This document shows, in pieces, positions 17,984-26,827 of a stretch of DNA of 64,000 nt. Under the pieces are notes generated by a model that saw only the letters and a list, made by a program, of their open reading frames with translations, searched no databases and had not been told where the DNA came from. This DNA comes from Oceanotoga teriensis (GTDB taxonomy: Bacteria > Thermotogota > Thermotogae > Petrotogales > Petrotogaceae): positions 27,940-91,939 of the forward strand of contig NZ_QGGI01000003.1 in assembly GCF_003148465.1 (NCBI RefSeq), written 5' to 3'. A program made the translations under genes and the position numbers. Each line of letters starts with the position of its first letter. Position 1 is the stretch's first letter.

Positions 17984-19222
17984 ATGAAAGCAAAAATTTC
18001 AATTTTATTTTTGATTTTGAGTTTAATAATAGGTTATTCTGAATCAGAAATAAAGATAAAAAACATAAAAAATGTATATGATAATCTTATAAATGAAATA
18101 CCTCTTTTGAGATTCATTAATTCAAAAGAGGGGCTTGGTTATTCTAATGTACTCAATCTTATAACTGGAGATATTACTTCAGATGCTACGTCATTGGACA
18201 ATATTCTCAATACTGGAATAATATTTAAAACTAATAAAGATTATACTTATGAAGATTTTTTGAATCCTGATTATATAAATTTTTTAAATGATTTGATAAT
18301 AAATTCAAAATCCATAGCTTTTTATAATGGAGATTTCGATACTTTTAAAGAAATAGTAAAAGGATTATATGAATATGAAATCACACAAGATGGAATAATA
18401 ATAAATGATAACAAATATCCAATATATAGATCAGAAAATTTTATAGGAATAAATACACTTTACTATGAACCAAATTTTGGTATAAATATTATAGAAGGTA
18501 CTACAAGAAACTTTCTCAAAAAAAATAATTCATGGGATTTCTATATAAACAATGAAAATAAAAGTTTAAATGCTAAATTTTATTCTGATACATATCAAGA
18601 TTTAAACTTGAAATTTGATATAAAAACTGTTGAAAACTATAAATTTTTTGGTGATATACTTTATTTTCACAAAATGCAAAAAAATCAATTTATCTCTTAT
18701 ATTCAAGAGTTTTTTGTGCCTTATGAAAAAGAAGATTTAATATTTTTTGATTTAATTGAATCTATGATCAGTTCTGAAGAATTTTTAGCTGTTGATTCTA
18801 AATCCATGATAAATAATTATGATTCATCTATTTTTGTCGTATCGGATATAAATACAAAATCAATAGAAGATTATATGGGATTTAGAAATATAGAGCCAAA
18901 AAGATTAGGAACTTATGATTTTGCACTCATAACAAATCAAAATAATGGAGATAAAATATATATTTATTATTCAAAAGATGATATGATAATAACAACTTTA
19001 TCTCCAGAAACGATGAAAGTAAACTTAGGAGAAGTTCAAAGATTCAAATATACAAAGAAGTTTAAGGCATTAAAAAAACATGAAAATTTAAACAGGGCAA
19101 TTTTAATAGATTTTGAAAGATATCTAAATAAAAAATTTTATGGGAATTTATACTCTTATTTAGTATCTGAATTTTATTATGATGAAAATGGAAGTTATAA
19201 CATAGATGTGGCCCTGAAATGA
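17984..19222 (+). CDS. Uncharacterised secreted protein
   Basis: A 412-residue protein beginning with a clear signal peptide (MKAKISILFLILSLIIGYSES). No lipobox cysteine is seen, so it is probably periplasmic or surface-exposed. I do not recognise the mature domain, which is mixed alpha/beta and rich in Asn, Ile and Tyr. The start at ATG 17984 has GAGGTG at 17972-17977; in-frame GTG 17975 lies inside that site and is unlikely. It ends 13 bases before secA and may share its transcript. Confidence 0.75.
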   Translation: MKAKISILFLILSLIIGYSESEIKIKNIKNVYDNLINEIPLLRFINSKEGLGYSNVLNLITGDITSDATSLDNILNTGIIFKTNKDYTYEDFLNPDYINFLNDLIINSKSIAFYNGDFDTFKEIVKGLYEYEITQDGIIINDNKYPIYRSENFIGINTLYYEPNFGINIIEGTTRNFLKKNNSWDFYINNENKSLNAKFYSDTYQDLNLKFDIKTVENYKFFGDILYFHKMQKNQFISYIQEFFVPYEKEDLIFFDLIESMISSEEFLAVDSKSMINNYDSSIFVVSDINTKSIEDYMGFRNIEPKRLGTYDFALITNQNNGDKIYIYYSKDDMIITTLSPETMKVNLGEVQRFKYTKKFKALKKHENLNRAILIDFERYLNKKFYGNLYSYLVSEFYYDENGSYNIDVALK

Positions 19223-19235
19223 GGAGATAAATAGT

Positions 19236-21713
19236 ATGAAATTATTTGGATTATTTGATAAAAACAAAAAATTATTAAAACAATACTCTAAAAGAGTTGA
19301 AAAAATAAATGAATTAGAATCTCAAATGACAGAATTAAAGGATGAAGAATTAAAACAAAAAACAGAAGATTTTAAAAATAGACTTAAAAATGGTGAAACC
19401 GTTGAAGATATATTAGAAGAGGCTTTTGCTGTTGTCAGAGAAACATCTAAGAGAATACTTGGAATGAGACATTTTGATGTTCAATTAATAGGTGGTATAT
19501 CCTTACATGATGGTAAAGTAGCTGAAATGAAAACTGGAGAAGGTAAAACGCTTGTTGCTACATTACCGTTATATTTAAATGCTTTAACAGGTAAAAATTG
19601 TCAACTTGCTACACATAATGATTATCTTGCACAAAGAGATGCTAATTGGATGAGACCAATATACGAATTTTTAGGTTTGAGTGTAGGGTTTATTTATTCA
19701 GGAATGAGCAAAGAAGAAAGAAAAAATGCTTATGAATGTGATATAACTTATGGTACAGCTAATGAATTTGGATTTGATTATTTGAGAGATAACCTTGTTT
19801 ATTCTTTAGAAGATAAATCTCAAAGAGATCATTACTTCACAATAGTTGATGAAGCCGACTCTATTTTAATAGATGAAGCAAGAACACCTTTGATAATATC
19901 AGGACCTTCTGATACTCCTTCAGAACTCTATAGAAGGTTTGCAATGTTTTCTAGAAAATTTGAAAATGAAAAAGATTATACAATAGATGAAAAACAAAAA
20001 ACAGTAGCTTTGACAGAAGAGGGAATTGAAAAAGCTGAAAAAATGTTAAATATAGAAAACCTATATGATCCTCAAAATATAAAATATCTATTCCATCTTT
20101 TGAATGCACTTAAAGCGAATTTGTTTTTTAAAAAGGATAAAGACTATATAATTCAAGATGGAGAAGTTGTAATAGTCGATGAATTTACAGGTAGACTTCT
20201 CGATGGAAGAAGATATTCTGAAGGTCTTCATCAATCAATAGAAGCAAAAGAAGGAGTTAAAGTAAATCAAGAAAGTCTTACATATGCTACTATAACATTT
20301 CAGAATTATTTTAGAATGTATGATAAATTAGCTGGAATGACAGGTACTGCCAAAACTGAAGAAGAAGAATTTCAACAAATATATAATTGTGATGTAATAG
20401 TTATACCAACTAATAAACCCGTTGTTAGAATGGATAAAAATGATCTCATTTTTAAAACTGAAAAAGAAAAATATAATGCACTTATAGATGAAATAGAAGA
20501 AAGAAATAAAAAAGGTCAACCTATGCTTGTAGGTACAACTTCTATAGAAAATAGTGAATTAATAAGTAAACTATTAAAAAAGAGAGGCGTAAAACATGAA
20601 GTTTTGAATGCAAAGCAACATGAAAGAGAAGCCGAAATAGTTATGAATGCTGGAAATAAAAATTCTGTTACAATAGCTACAAATATGGCTGGTAGAGGTA
20701 CAGATATTAAAATAAATGATGAAGTAAAAGAATTGGGTGGACTTTATGTAATTGGTACTGAAAGACATGAAAGTAGGAGAATAGATAATCAACTTGTAGG
20801 TAGATCTGGTAGACAAGGGGATCCAGGAGAGTCAAGATTTTTCTTATCTTTTGAAGATGAAATGTTGAGGCTTTTTGGTGGAGAAAAATTAAAGAATATA
20901 ATGAACACATTAAAAATAGAAGAAGGACAACCAATTGAACATAAGCTTTTATCTAACATAATAAGAGATGCACAAAAAAAGGTTGAAGGAATTCACTTTT
21001 CAATAAGAAAAAGATTGTATGAACTAGATTCTGTTATGGATCAGCAAAGAAATTCTATATACAATCATAGAAATTGGATACTTGAACAAAGTAATCATGA
21101 TGAACATATAAAAGAAATATTTGAAGATGTTACAGAAAGAATATCTGAAAGTGCTTGGGATGAAAAAGAAGAAAAGTTAGATAAAGAGTTAGTTAAAAAT
21201 AAATTAAATTCATTTTTGATAAATAAAGAGATAAAATCTCAAGATATGCAAGAATTAAGAAATGAAATTTTTGATCTTGTTTGGAATAGATATGAACAAC
21301 AAAAAGAAGATTTCGGAGAAGAATTTTCAAAAGTCTCAAAATATGTTATGTTGAGAATAATAGATGAAAAATGGAGAAATCATCTCGATGCTATAGAAGC
21401 TTTAAAAGAAGCAGTTGGATTGAGGGCCTATGGACAAAAAAATCCAACGATAGAATTTAAAAAAGAAGCTTATTATATGTTTACTCAACTCGTAGATGGA
21501 ATATACGATGATATAGTTAATTATTTACTTAGAATAGTAAAAGTAGATTCTCAAAGAGAAGAAAAGGAAACAAAAAAAGTAACGGATAGTTTGAATTATA
21601 TGCATGGAGAATATTCGGCACTGAATAGAGATGGAAGAAGAAAAGAAAAACAGACTACTTACTCTGAAAAAATGGGTAAGATTAGAAGAGGAAAGATAAA
21701 AGTAAAAAAATAA
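19236..21713 (+). CDS. secA: Preprotein translocase ATPase SecA
   Basis: The 825-residue motor that drives proteins through SecYEG. Walker A (MKTGEGKT), the DEAD-box VDEADSILIDEART, the preprotein cross-linking region, and helicase motif VI in QLVGRSGRQGDPGESRF are all present. The C-terminal tail ends in a basic stretch (GKIRRGKIKVKK) without the Cys-rich zinc finger that binds SecB in proteobacteria. The ribosome site is GAGGAG, and prfB follows after a hairpin. Confidence 0.98.
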   Translation: MKLFGLFDKNKKLLKQYSKRVEKINELESQMTELKDEELKQKTEDFKNRLKNGETVEDILEEAFAVVRETSKRILGMRHFDVQLIGGISLHDGKVAEMKTGEGKTLVATLPLYLNALTGKNCQLATHNDYLAQRDANWMRPIYEFLGLSVGFIYSGMSKEERKNAYECDITYGTANEFGFDYLRDNLVYSLEDKSQRDHYFTIVDEADSILIDEARTPLIISGPSDTPSELYRRFAMFSRKFENEKDYTIDEKQKTVALTEEGIEKAEKMLNIENLYDPQNIKYLFHLLNALKANLFFKKDKDYIIQDGEVVIVDEFTGRLLDGRRYSEGLHQSIEAKEGVKVNQESLTYATITFQNYFRMYDKLAGMTGTAKTEEEEFQQIYNCDVIVIPTNKPVVRMDKNDLIFKTEKEKYNALIDEIEERNKKGQPMLVGTTSIENSELISKLLKKRGVKHEVLNAKQHEREAEIVMNAGNKNSVTIATNMAGRGTDIKINDEVKELGGLYVIGTERHESRRIDNQLVGRSGRQGDPGESRFFLSFEDEMLRLFGGEKLKNIMNTLKIEEGQPIEHKLLSNIIRDAQKKVEGIHFSIRKRLYELDSVMDQQRNSIYNHRNWILEQSNHDEHIKEIFEDVTERISESAWDEKEEKLDKELVKNKLNSFLINKEIKSQDMQELRNEIFDLVWNRYEQQKEDFGEEFSKVSKYVMLRIIDEKWRNHLDAIEALKEAVGLRAYGQKNPTIEFKKEAYYMFTQLVDGIYDDIVNYLLRIVKVDSQREEKETKKVTDSLNYMHGEYSALNRDGRRKEKQTTYSEKMGKIRRGKIKVKK

Positions 21714-21719
21714 AAATTG

Positions 21720-21737
21720 GGCACACGAAAGTGTGCC
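21720..21737 (+). other. GAAA-tetraloop hairpin between secA and prfB
   Basis: GGCACAC-GAAA-GTGTGCC forms a seven-base-pair stem with a stable tetraloop, 7 bases after the secA stop. It is followed by ATTGTTATGC rather than a T-run, so it is at best a leaky terminator, an mRNA-processing site or a stabilising element. Confidence 0.55.
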
Positions 21738-21766
21738 ATTGTTATGCTAATTTTGGGAGGTAAAAA

Positions 21767-22876
21767 ATGATAGAATATGAGTTAAAGGTAAAAATAGAAA
21801 ATCTTAAAAATAAGTTTGAAGATTTAAAAAAACTTTTTGATCTTGAAAGAGCAAAAGATAGAGTTGATGAACTTCAAGAAAAAATGATATCTCCAGATTT
21901 TTGGAGCGATCCATCAAATGCTGAAAAAATTTCAAGAGAAAATCAACATTTAAAAGACCAGATAAATGATTTTAATAAATTACAAGGATTATTTGAAGAT
22001 ATAGATGTTGCCATAGAATTTTCTGATGAAGATCCTACCATGATAAATCAAATAATGACATCTTTAAAAGAAGCAGAAAGGATGACTAAAAACTTTGAAT
22101 TAAATCTTTTATTATCTGGAAAATTTGATGATTCAGATGCTTTCGTTACTATACATCCAGGAGCTGGAGGAACTGAATCACAAGATTGGGCTTCCATACT
22201 TTTGAGGATGTATAAGAGATGGGCTGAAAATAATAAGTTCAAACTTGAAACTATAGATTTTCAAGATGGTGATGAAGCAGGTATAAAAAGTGCTACATTA
22301 AAAATATCAGGTCCTTTTGTATATGGAAAATTAAAATATGAAACAGGTGTTCATAGACTCGTTAGAATATCACCTTTTGATTCAAATGGAAGACGTCATA
22401 CATCATTTTCATCTATAAATGTAACTCCTGTTATAGATGATGAAATTGAAGTTGAAATAAAAGATGATGATTTAAAAATAGATACATATAGAGCAGGTGG
22501 TGCAGGTGGGCAGCATGTAAATAAGACAGACTCAGCTGTTAGAATAACTCATTTGCCTACAGGTATAGTTGTAGCTTGTCAGAATGAGAGATCTCAGCAT
22601 CAAAATAAAGCAACAGCAATGCAAATATTAAAAGCAAGATTATATGATCTTGAGATGAGAAAAAAAATAGAAGAAAAAATGAATTTAATGGGAGATGTTA
22701 AAGATATATCTTGGGGAAATCAAATAAGATCTTATGTATTATACCCATATCAAATGATAAAAGATCATAGAACTGAATGTGAAACTTCTGACTCTGAAGG
22801 TGTTTTGGATGGAGAAATAGATAAATTTATAGAAGCAGAATTATTATATTTTGCAGATCTAAATAATGCAGATTAA
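21767..22876 (+). CDS. prfB: Peptide chain release factor 2
   Basis: RF2 (369 residues) recognises UGA and UAA. The stop-codon recognition tripeptide SPF is seen in VRISPFDSNGRRHTSF, and the catalytic GGQ in GAGGQHVNKTDSAVR. Unlike most bacterial prfB genes it is a single uninterrupted frame from ATG 21767. The place where the programmed +1 frameshift (CTT TGA C) normally occurs reads through as KKLFDLERAK, so RF2 autoregulation by frameshifting is absent. The ribosome site is GGGAGG. Confidence 0.96.
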   Translation: MIEYELKVKIENLKNKFEDLKKLFDLERAKDRVDELQEKMISPDFWSDPSNAEKISRENQHLKDQINDFNKLQGLFEDIDVAIEFSDEDPTMINQIMTSLKEAERMTKNFELNLLLSGKFDDSDAFVTIHPGAGGTESQDWASILLRMYKRWAENNKFKLETIDFQDGDEAGIKSATLKISGPFVYGKLKYETGVHRLVRISPFDSNGRRHTSFSSINVTPVIDDEIEVEIKDDDLKIDTYRAGGAGGQHVNKTDSAVRITHLPTGIVVACQNERSQHQNKATAMQILKARLYDLEMRKKIEEKMNLMGDVKDISWGNQIRSYVLYPYQMIKDHRTECETSDSEGVLDGEIDKFIEAELLYFADLNNAD

Positions 22877-22891
22877 TGATTTTGGCTTAAT

Positions 22892-22920
22892 TTGACAAAA
22901 AGGTTAAGGTGGTGTATAAT
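22892..22920 (+). promoter_or_regulatory. Consensus sigma-70 promoter overlapping the rsmH translation start
   Basis: TTGACA (22892-22897), exactly 17 bases, then TATAAT (22915-22920) is a perfect housekeeping promoter. The rsmH ribosome site AAGGTGGTG (22906-22914) lies inside its spacer and the TTG start is only two bases beyond the -10. The expected transcript start near 22927 would fall inside the gene. Confidence 0.6.
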
Positions 22921-22922
22921 TA

Positions 22923-23813
22923 TTGAGACAATACCATGATTATCATAGAAGTATTATGGTTGATGAAATATTAAATCAAATGATAACTAAAAAAGATGGA
23001 ATTTATGTTGATTGTACTGCTGGAGAAGGAGGACACTCCAAAGCTATATTTGAGTATTGTGAAGGAAATGCAAAAGTAATTGCTGTGGATGTAGATTATG
23101 AAGTACTTGAAATAGCGGAAAAAAGATTAAAAGAACTATCAGAAAACATAGAATTTTTTAAAGCCCCTTATCAAGATATTGATTTAGTAATAAAAGGTCT
23201 CGGTTTAAAAAAAGTTGACGGTTTCTTGATGGATTTAGGAGTATCTACTTTTCAGTTAAAAGGTGTTGGAAGAGGCTTTACTTTTATGAATGATGAACCG
23301 CTTGATATGAGAATGGATACTCAATCGACTTTAACGGCAGCAAAAGTAGTCAATGAATATTCAGAAAAAGAGCTTGCAGATATAATATTTGAATATGGAC
23401 AAGAATTCAGATTTGCAAGAAGAATAGCTGATTCTATAGTTTATAGAAGGCCTATAAATACAACTTTTGAGCTTGTTGAAGCGATAAGAAAAGCACTTCC
23501 TTACAAGGAAATAAATAGAAGAAAAAGGCATTTTGCCACTCAAACATTTCAAGCTATAAGAATAGAAGTTAATAAAGAATTTGATAATATAAAGACTGCA
23601 CTTGATAAGTTTGAAAGATTTTTAAATGTTGGGGGAAGAGTTGCAATACTAACATTCCATTCATTAGAAGATAAAATAGTAAAGCATTATTTTAAAAATA
23701 ATGAACATTATAAACTATTGACCAAAAAACCACTTTATCCCACTGAAAAAGAGATTGAAGAAAATCCAAGATCTAGAAGTACCAAATTAAGAGTTGCCGA
23801 ATACATAGGCTGA
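22923..23813 (+). CDS. rsmH: 16S rRNA (cytosine-1402 N4) methyltransferase RsmH
   Basis: A 296-residue SAM-dependent methyltransferase of the MraW family. The SAM-binding DCTAGEGGHSKAI and AVDVDYEVL motifs, the DGFLMDLGVST motif and RRKRHFATQTFQAIRI are all in place. The start is TTG 22923 with AAGGTGGTG eight bases upstream. It is favoured because the resulting opening RQYHDYHRSIMVDEIL aligns with the N-terminus of the Thermotoga protein as I recall it. A shorter start at ATG 22956 would delete the conserved His. It leads an ftsL-like and PBP pair, as in dcw clusters. Confidence 0.93.
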   Translation: MRQYHDYHRSIMVDEILNQMITKKDGIYVDCTAGEGGHSKAIFEYCEGNAKVIAVDVDYEVLEIAEKRLKELSENIEFFKAPYQDIDLVIKGLGLKKVDGFLMDLGVSTFQLKGVGRGFTFMNDEPLDMRMDTQSTLTAAKVVNEYSEKELADIIFEYGQEFRFARRIADSIVYRRPINTTFELVEAIRKALPYKEINRRKRHFATQTFQAIRIEVNKEFDNIKTALDKFERFLNVGGRVAILTFHSLEDKIVKHYFKNNEHYKLLTKKPLYPTEKEIEENPRSRSTKLRVAEYIG

Positions 23814-23841
23814 GCCTTTCACAAAAAGGGAGGCGAAAAGT

Positions 23842-24120
23842 ATGCCTGATAAAATTTATGATAAAACTCAAGCTATTCAAGATGTAAAAACGTCGAGTAG
23901 AACTGTTGATATAATATTGATTATTTCTTTTGTTATGGCTATACTAACATTTAGTATATGGATGTCATTATTTTTGACTTTTGGAAAAAACATAGAAGTT
24001 TATAAAGATTCTATAAAAGTTGAAAAAGAAAACTTAAAAAATAAAAAAGAAGAAATAGCTATAATGGATGAAAAGATAAATAAATATGTACAAATATTAT
24101 CGGTGCTTGAGAAAAAATAG
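23842..24120 (+). CDS. FtsL-like small membrane protein
   Basis: A 92-residue bitopic protein: a short cytoplasmic N-terminus, one membrane segment (about residues 23-48, IILIISFVMAILTFSIW) and a C-terminal coiled coil rich in Glu and Lys. Size, topology and position between rsmH and a division-type PBP match FtsL, the divisome component that pairs with FtsB. Sequence identity within FtsL is always low, so the call rests on architecture and context. It has a GGGAGG ribosome site, and its stop codon overlaps the beginning of the PBP ribosome site. Confidence 0.65.
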   Translation: MPDKIYDKTQAIQDVKTSSRTVDIILIISFVMAILTFSIWMSLFLTFGKNIEVYKDSIKVEKENLKNKKEEIAIMDEKINKYVQILSVLEKK

Positions 24121-24131
24121 TGGTGAAAAAT

Positions 24132-25823
24132 ATGAAATTAAAATTTCTTTTAATAAGAGCTATGCTTGCATCTTTATATATAGTTCTAATTTTTGTTGGT
24201 GTGTTTTTTAATTACAATTTAAAACCTTCTGTACCAGAAGAATACAGTGAAGATATTAATAAAAAATTAGCGACCCTTGTAGATAGCAAGGGTCATTTTC
24301 TTGTTTACAATAGAAAAAAATATGAAGCATGGGTTGATTTAGATTTTATGAAGAGAAGAAATAAATATAGAGATTTAAAGTATGTTTTAAATCAAAGATT
24401 TTCAGATAAAGAATTAGAAGAAAAAAAATATATAAAATGGGGATTTTATGATACGTATAAAGAAGCAGTTGATGATCTTGGTTATTTGAAGAGATTTTCT
24501 AATATACATACAATAAATGATAGAATTTATAATGATTTATTTTCTTATTCACAATTAATAGGAAAAATTGATAAAACTGAGTATGGAATAGAACCTTATT
24601 TGTATGAAAACAATATATTACAAGGTAAAGAAAAAATTAAACTTTCATTGGATACAAATCTTCAAAAATTTTTATATGATTCCTTAAATGAAGTTGTTAA
24701 AGAAAGACAAGCAGATGGAGCTGTTGCGATAATAATGGAAACAAAAACTGGAAAAATAAAAGCATCTGTTTCATTATATCCATGGAATATGGGATATATG
24801 GGATATATAGAACCTGGTTCTACATTGAAACCTATGCTTTATGCGATAGCCTTAGATGAACAGATAATTAGAATAGATGATGTATATACTTCAGATTATG
24901 CGTACTATCCCGTTCCAGGAATAAATTTTAAGGTTACAGAATCAGTTCATTATGGTTATGGAGATTTAACTATAAAAGAAGCTCTTATAAGATCTTCCAA
25001 TGTAATAATAGCAAAAGTTATAAATGAATCTTTAAAAGAATTTTCAAATGAATGGTTGTACAATGAAATATTGAAAATGGGATTTGGAGAGAAAACTGGG
25101 ATAGAATTTAAAGGAGAAATAAATGGAATCTTCCAATCACCTTATGATTGGTATCCAATAACTCCATATCAAATTGCAATGGGACAAGGGTTGGGAACAA
25201 CACCTATACAACTTGTAACTGCTTTTAATGCAATTGTAAATGATGGATACATAGTAAAACCATCATTTTTACAAGATAAAGAAATAGAAAAAAGATTAAT
25301 ATTTACACCTCAAAGTTCTAAGATATTAAAAGAATGGATGAGTTATATAACTATATCGGGTACGGCAAGACTTGCGTATAAAGAAGGATTAATAATTGGA
25401 GGTAAAACTGGAACGGCACAAAAAGCTATAAAAGGCGAAGGTTATACTGATGAAGATTACTACTCTTTGTTTGCAGGATTTTATCCTGTATCAAATCCAA
25501 AATATACGATAGCTTTAATAGTAGATTCTCCAAAAGATGAGTATTATGGAGGAGAAGTTGCAGCACCAATAGTAACTAAGATATTTTATGAGTATGAAAA
25601 ATCTCTTGGCGAAAATTTTGAATATACTGATACACTTTATAAAAATATAATACCAGAATTTAAAAATTATAGATTAGAAGAAGCTTATAATATACTTATG
25701 AATTTTGGGTATAAAGAAAATAAGATAATAATACATGGTAATGGAGAAAAAATTATTAAACAATTTCCAAATTCTGGTAAAACTATAAACACTGAAGAAT
25801 ATATAGAATTATTTACGGAGTGA
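24132..25823 (+). CDS. Class B penicillin-binding protein with C-terminal PASTA domain (FtsI-like)
   Basis: A 563-residue peptidoglycan transpeptidase. One N-terminal membrane anchor (about residues 5-30) is followed by a dimerisation domain and the transpeptidase domain: the active-site serine is Ser230 in the STLK tetrad, SSN lies near 290, and the KTGT box is at 425-428. The last 65 or so residues (IIPEFKNYRLEEAYNILMNF onward) look like one PASTA repeat. Position after rsmH and the FtsL-like gene supports septal FtsI. The start is set at ATG 24132 with GGTG upstream; in-frame GTG codons at 24120 and 24123 are alternatives. A GC-rich hairpin lies inside the gene at 24272. Confidence 0.88.
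   Translation: MKLKFLLIRAMLASLYIVLIFVGVFFNYNLKPSVPEEYSEDINKKLATLVDSKGHFLVYNRKKYEAWVDLDFMKRRNKYRDLKYVLNQRFSDKELEEKKYIKWGFYDTYKEAVDDLGYLKRFSNIHTINDRIYNDLFSYSQLIGKIDKTEYGIEPYLYENNILQGKEKIKLSLDTNLQKFLYDSLNEVVKERQADGAVAIIMETKTGKIKASVSLYPWNMGYMGYIEPGSTLKPMLYAIALDEQIIRIDDVYTSDYAYYPVPGINFKVTESVHYGYGDLTIKEALIRSSNVIIAKVINESLKEFSNEWLYNEILKMGFGEKTGIEFKGEINGIFQSPYDWYPITPYQIAMGQGLGTTPIQLVTAFNAIVNDGYIVKPSFLQDKEIEKRLIFTPQSSKILKEWMSYITISGTARLAYKEGLIIGGKTGTAQKAIKGEGYTDEDYYSLFAGFYPVSNPKYTIALIVDSPKDEYYGGEVAAPIVTKIFYEYEKSLGENFEYTDTLYKNIIPEFKNYRLEEAYNILMNFGYKENKIIIHGNGEKIIKQFPNSGKTINTEEYIELFTE
24272..24294 (+). other. Intragenic terminator-like hairpin in the PBP gene
   Basis: GACCCTTG-N7-CAAGGGTC is a perfect eight-base-pair stem, GC-rich against its surroundings, followed by ATTTTCTTGTTT. 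It lies about 140 bases inside the coding region and could cause partial termination or pausing. Confidence 0.4.
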
Positions 25824-25827
25824 TTAT

Positions 25828-26802
25828 ATGGAAAAGATATATATAAAAGGTGATTCGGAGATTTTAAAGAAAATGAAATTTGAAGAGATAATAAAAAATA
25901 AAAAAAATCCCTTAGAAGTAATCATACCTGAAGATTTCGATGAAAGTAATGTTTATAAACTTTTCACAATGATGGGAATGTTTGCAACTGAGAAGACATG
26001 TTTGATAAAAAATTTTGAGAAATTAAAAGATGATCAAAAAAAATTGATAAAAAAGCTTTTATCAATAGAAGATTCTACTGTTAGTACTTTAATAATAACT
26101 TCAAGGGGAAAAACTGGATTGAGCAAATCCATTAAATTTGATCATATATTCGAATATAAACTTCCAAACCCATGGGAAGAAGATAAATGGGTAAAAATAA
26201 TAGAAGATATAGCTAAAAAATTTGATAAAAATATAGATAAAAATGCTGCTATAAGGTTAATAGAACTTGCTGGAAAAAATGATGAATATTTATATCAAGA
26301 AATAAAGAAATTATCTATATATTCTTCAGAAACTATAAGTTTTAATGATGTAAATGAGATAAGTAGTAGTTTCTCTAATCCAGAATATGAAGATATTTGT
26401 TATGCTATTTCATCTAAAAGTTTTCAGATAGCTTTAAAAAAAATAGATGAATTAATGGAAGATCCAACATTTTATCCTTTAACTTTTTTATATTATTTAT
26501 TTAACTATTTTTTAGATATGATAAAAGTTGTGTATAATGGAGAAGGAAAATTAAAATATACATGGAATCAAGTAGAAAAAATAAGTAACAATTCTGGAGT
26601 AAAAAAAGGTAGAACAAAAAATTTCTTAGGAGTTAATTTTAAAAATGATTATATAAGAAGAATAAATCATGAGAGAATATATGATATTCAATCAATAGAA
26701 GAAATATTGATTGAAATAGAAAAATTAGATAGAAGAATAAAATATGGGGAAAATTTTAAAATAATTATTACTGATTTAATAAACTATATAAAAGAAAAAT
26801 AA
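25828..26802 (+). CDS. holA: DNA polymerase III delta subunit HolA
   Basis: A 324-residue protein with the layout of the clamp-loader delta subunit, which opens the beta clamp. It shows an early YIKGDSEIL segment, a weak AAA+ core without a Walker A motif (typical of delta), LPNPWEEDKWVKIIEDIAKK at the linker, ELAGKNDEYLYQEIKKL, and a helical C-terminal collar domain. The gene starts five bases after the PBP stop, so it is in the same transcript, and it ends at a strong terminator. Confidence 0.85.
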   Translation: MEKIYIKGDSEILKKMKFEEIIKNKKNPLEVIIPEDFDESNVYKLFTMMGMFATEKTCLIKNFEKLKDDQKKLIKKLLSIEDSTVSTLIITSRGKTGLSKSIKFDHIFEYKLPNPWEEDKWVKIIEDIAKKFDKNIDKNAAIRLIELAGKNDEYLYQEIKKLSIYSSETISFNDVNEISSSFSNPEYEDICYAISSKSFQIALKKIDELMEDPTFYPLTFLYYLFNYFLDMIKVVYNGEGKLKYTWNQVEKISNNSGVKKGRTKNFLGVNFKNDYIRRINHERIYDIQSIEEILIEIEKLDRRIKYGENFKIIITDLINYIKEK

Positions 26803-26826
26803 AGACTACTGAATTTTCAGTAGTCT
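26803..26826. terminator. Bidirectional terminator after holA
   Basis: AGACTACTGAA-TT-TTCAGTAGTCT forms an 11-bp stem between two converging genes, with AT-rich tails on both sides. Confidence 0.85.
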
Positions 26827-26827
26827 A

